Assembly (NCBI RefSeq): GCF_022170825.1
Contig: NZ_CP081878.1
Coordinates: 1,080,001 to 1,144,000, forward strand
Direction of reading: 5' to 3'
From: Exiguobacterium acetylicum
Lineage (GTDB): Bacteria; Bacillota; Bacilli; Exiguobacteriales; Exiguobacteriaceae
DNA: 64,000 bases
Made by a program: the position numbers and the translations under genes
The notes under the pieces: model-generated
The model's input: the letters and a program-made list of their open reading frames with translations, nothing else
What the model was told of the DNA's origin: nothing
Databases searched by the model: none
Shown: positions 63,349 to 64,000 of the stretch, in pieces
Layout: every line of letters starts with the position of its first letter
Numbering within the stretch: position 1 is the stretch's first letter

Positions 63349-63951
63349 ATGAAGTTGACGAAGGAACAGTTGCGAAGCGCACTTATTAAAGCAGCAGAAC
63401 AGATTGAACAGCATAAAGATGAATTGACGGATCTTGACCGAGAAATCGGCGATGGGGATCACGGGATCAATATGTCGCGGGGATTCCAAGCCGTTCAAAA
63501 GACGCTTGAGGAACACGGGGAATACGAAGATTTAGGCGCATTATCAAAAGAAGTCGGGATGACGCTGATTAAAACAGTCGGTGGAGCATCTGGTCCTCTG
63601 TACGGCACGGCATTCGTCAAGTTTGCCGGTGCGTTTAAAGGAAAAACCGAAGTCGAAGGTGCAGAGCTTGCCGATGCTTTCCACGAAGCGACAGAAGGCA
63701 TTAAGTTGCGTGGAAAATCGGAATTCGGTCAAAAGACGATGGTTGACATCTGGACGCCATTCCAAGAAGCACTTTCAAAAGAAAGTGATTTGAAAGCGGC
63801 AATCGATCAAGCGCTTGCTGATACAAAAGCACGTATCGCGACAAAAGGGCGCGCGTCGTACTTCGGTGAAGCAACTCAAGGTGTCCAGGATCCAGGTAGT
63901 CTATCGAGTGCCCTGTTACTTGGCGAAATCGCGGAGGTGCTCCATGGTTAA
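63349..63951 (+). CDS. dhaL: Dihydroxyacetone kinase, ADP-binding DhaL subunit
   Basis: 200 residues. The Mg/ADP-binding aspartates are in DREIGDGDHGINM; GGASGPLYGT and KGRASYFGE are further family motifs. It passes phosphate from DhaM to dihydroxyacetone bound on DhaK. It follows dhaK by 24 bases and overlaps dhaM by 8. Confidence 0.93.
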   Translation: MKLTKEQLRSALIKAAEQIEQHKDELTDLDREIGDGDHGINMSRGFQAVQKTLEEHGEYEDLGALSKEVGMTLIKTVGGASGPLYGTAFVKFAGAFKGKTEVEGAELADAFHEATEGIKLRGKSEFGQKTMVDIWTPFQEALSKESDLKAAIDQALADTKARIATKGRASYFGEATQGVQDPGSLSSALLLGEIAEVLHG

Positions 63952-64000
63952 TCTTGTACTCGTTTCCCATAGTGAGAAGCTTGCGACTGGACTAAAGGAA
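63944..64000 (+). CDS. dhaM: DhaM phosphotransferase subunit, 5-prime end only
   Basis: Only 19 codons are inside the window. They read MVNLVLVSHSEKLATGLKE, matching the start of PTS EIIA-type DhaM, with the expected phospho-His in SHS (His9). GGAGGTG precedes the ATG. The rest lies beyond the window end. Confidence 0.82.
   Translation, partial: MVNLVLVSHSEKLATGLKE

Overview
The window looks like a chromosomal segment of a low-to-mid GC, Gram-positive, non-spore-forming Firmicute, most likely Exiguobacterium. The reasons are Bacillus-type gene order (ricA-mutS-mutL; miaA-hfq ... hflX-ynbB-glnR-glnA), strong AAGGAGG-type ribosome binding sites, T-box and GlnR regulation, and the absence of the spore-coat gene cotE that lies between ricA and mutS in Bacillus. 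Most of the window is ordinary core genome read as short operons separated by clear rho-independent terminators. I saw no rRNA, tRNA, CRISPR array, intact insertion sequence or prophage.

Layout. 0-8.3 kb: 2-oxoacid:ferredoxin oxidoreductase (korAB), threonine degradation (tdh-kbl), an unusual membrane lipoprotein fused to an alpha/beta hydrolase, and a CrtI-like FAD enzyme. 8.4-15.9 kb: a small orphan protein, a DUF445 membrane protein with a 3-methyladenine glycosylase, and ricA, mutS, mutL. 15.9-22.7 kb: a 187-bp inverted-repeat element, an LrgA/LrgB pair, a TmrB-like NTPase, an orphan multi-domain histidine kinase, and anaerobic ribonucleotide reductase nrdDG. 22.7-27.8 kb: a drug exporter divergent from a TetR regulator, a SulP transporter and a fumarylacetoacetase-family hydrolase. 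28-31.7 kb: the fructose operon fruR-fruK-fruA behind a promoter carrying two direct-repeat boxes. 31.7-36.8 kb: an aromatic-acid-exporter-type membrane protein, phenylalanine hydroxylase under a T-box whose specifier reads UAC (Tyr), a pyrophosphohydrolase-like protein, an alkyltransferase-like protein and a cation diffusion facilitator. 36.9-45.8 kb: stress and redox proteins, an MFS exporter divergent from an XRE-TPR regulator with twin operators, a four-SH3 NlpC/P60 cell wall hydrolase and an ABC exporter. 45.8-52.3 kb: an orphan siderophore-type N-monooxygenase, HtrA, DoxX, a GDSL esterase, an ABC-2 transporter, and a P-loop kinase preceded by a run of five hairpins. 52.5-60.3 kb: a 30-residue membrane protein, miaA, hfq, a 218-nt cytosine-rich tract inside the hfq terminator (probably a sequencing or assembly artefact), a DUF2283 protein, a tyrosine recombinase lacking key residues, and hflX-ynbB-glnR-glnA. 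60.3-64 kb: a YjdI-YjdJ-like pair, a small membrane protein, the branched-chain amino acid exporter azlCD and dihydroxyacetone kinase dhaKL with the start of dhaM, cut by the window end.

How it fits together. The T-box ties tyrosine supply to phenylalanine hydroxylation: uncharged tRNA-Tyr should switch on the enzyme that makes tyrosine. GlnR has a perfect TGTNAN7TNACA site in front of its own operon with glutamine synthetase. Fructose uptake and phosphorylation sit behind their own DeoR repressor with a possible CcpA site, and a second CcpA-like site precedes the LrgAB pair. Several exporters are paired with divergent regulators whose likely operators are visible as inverted repeats.

No single spectacular new system is evident. 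The most unusual signals are the five-hairpin leader at 52305-52434, the cytosine tract at 54019-54236, the twin-operator XRE-TPR/MFS pair, the lipoprotein-hydrolase fusion, the recombinase with lost catalytic residues, and three small membrane proteins. Family assignments rest on reading motifs and recalled family features; no database search was run.
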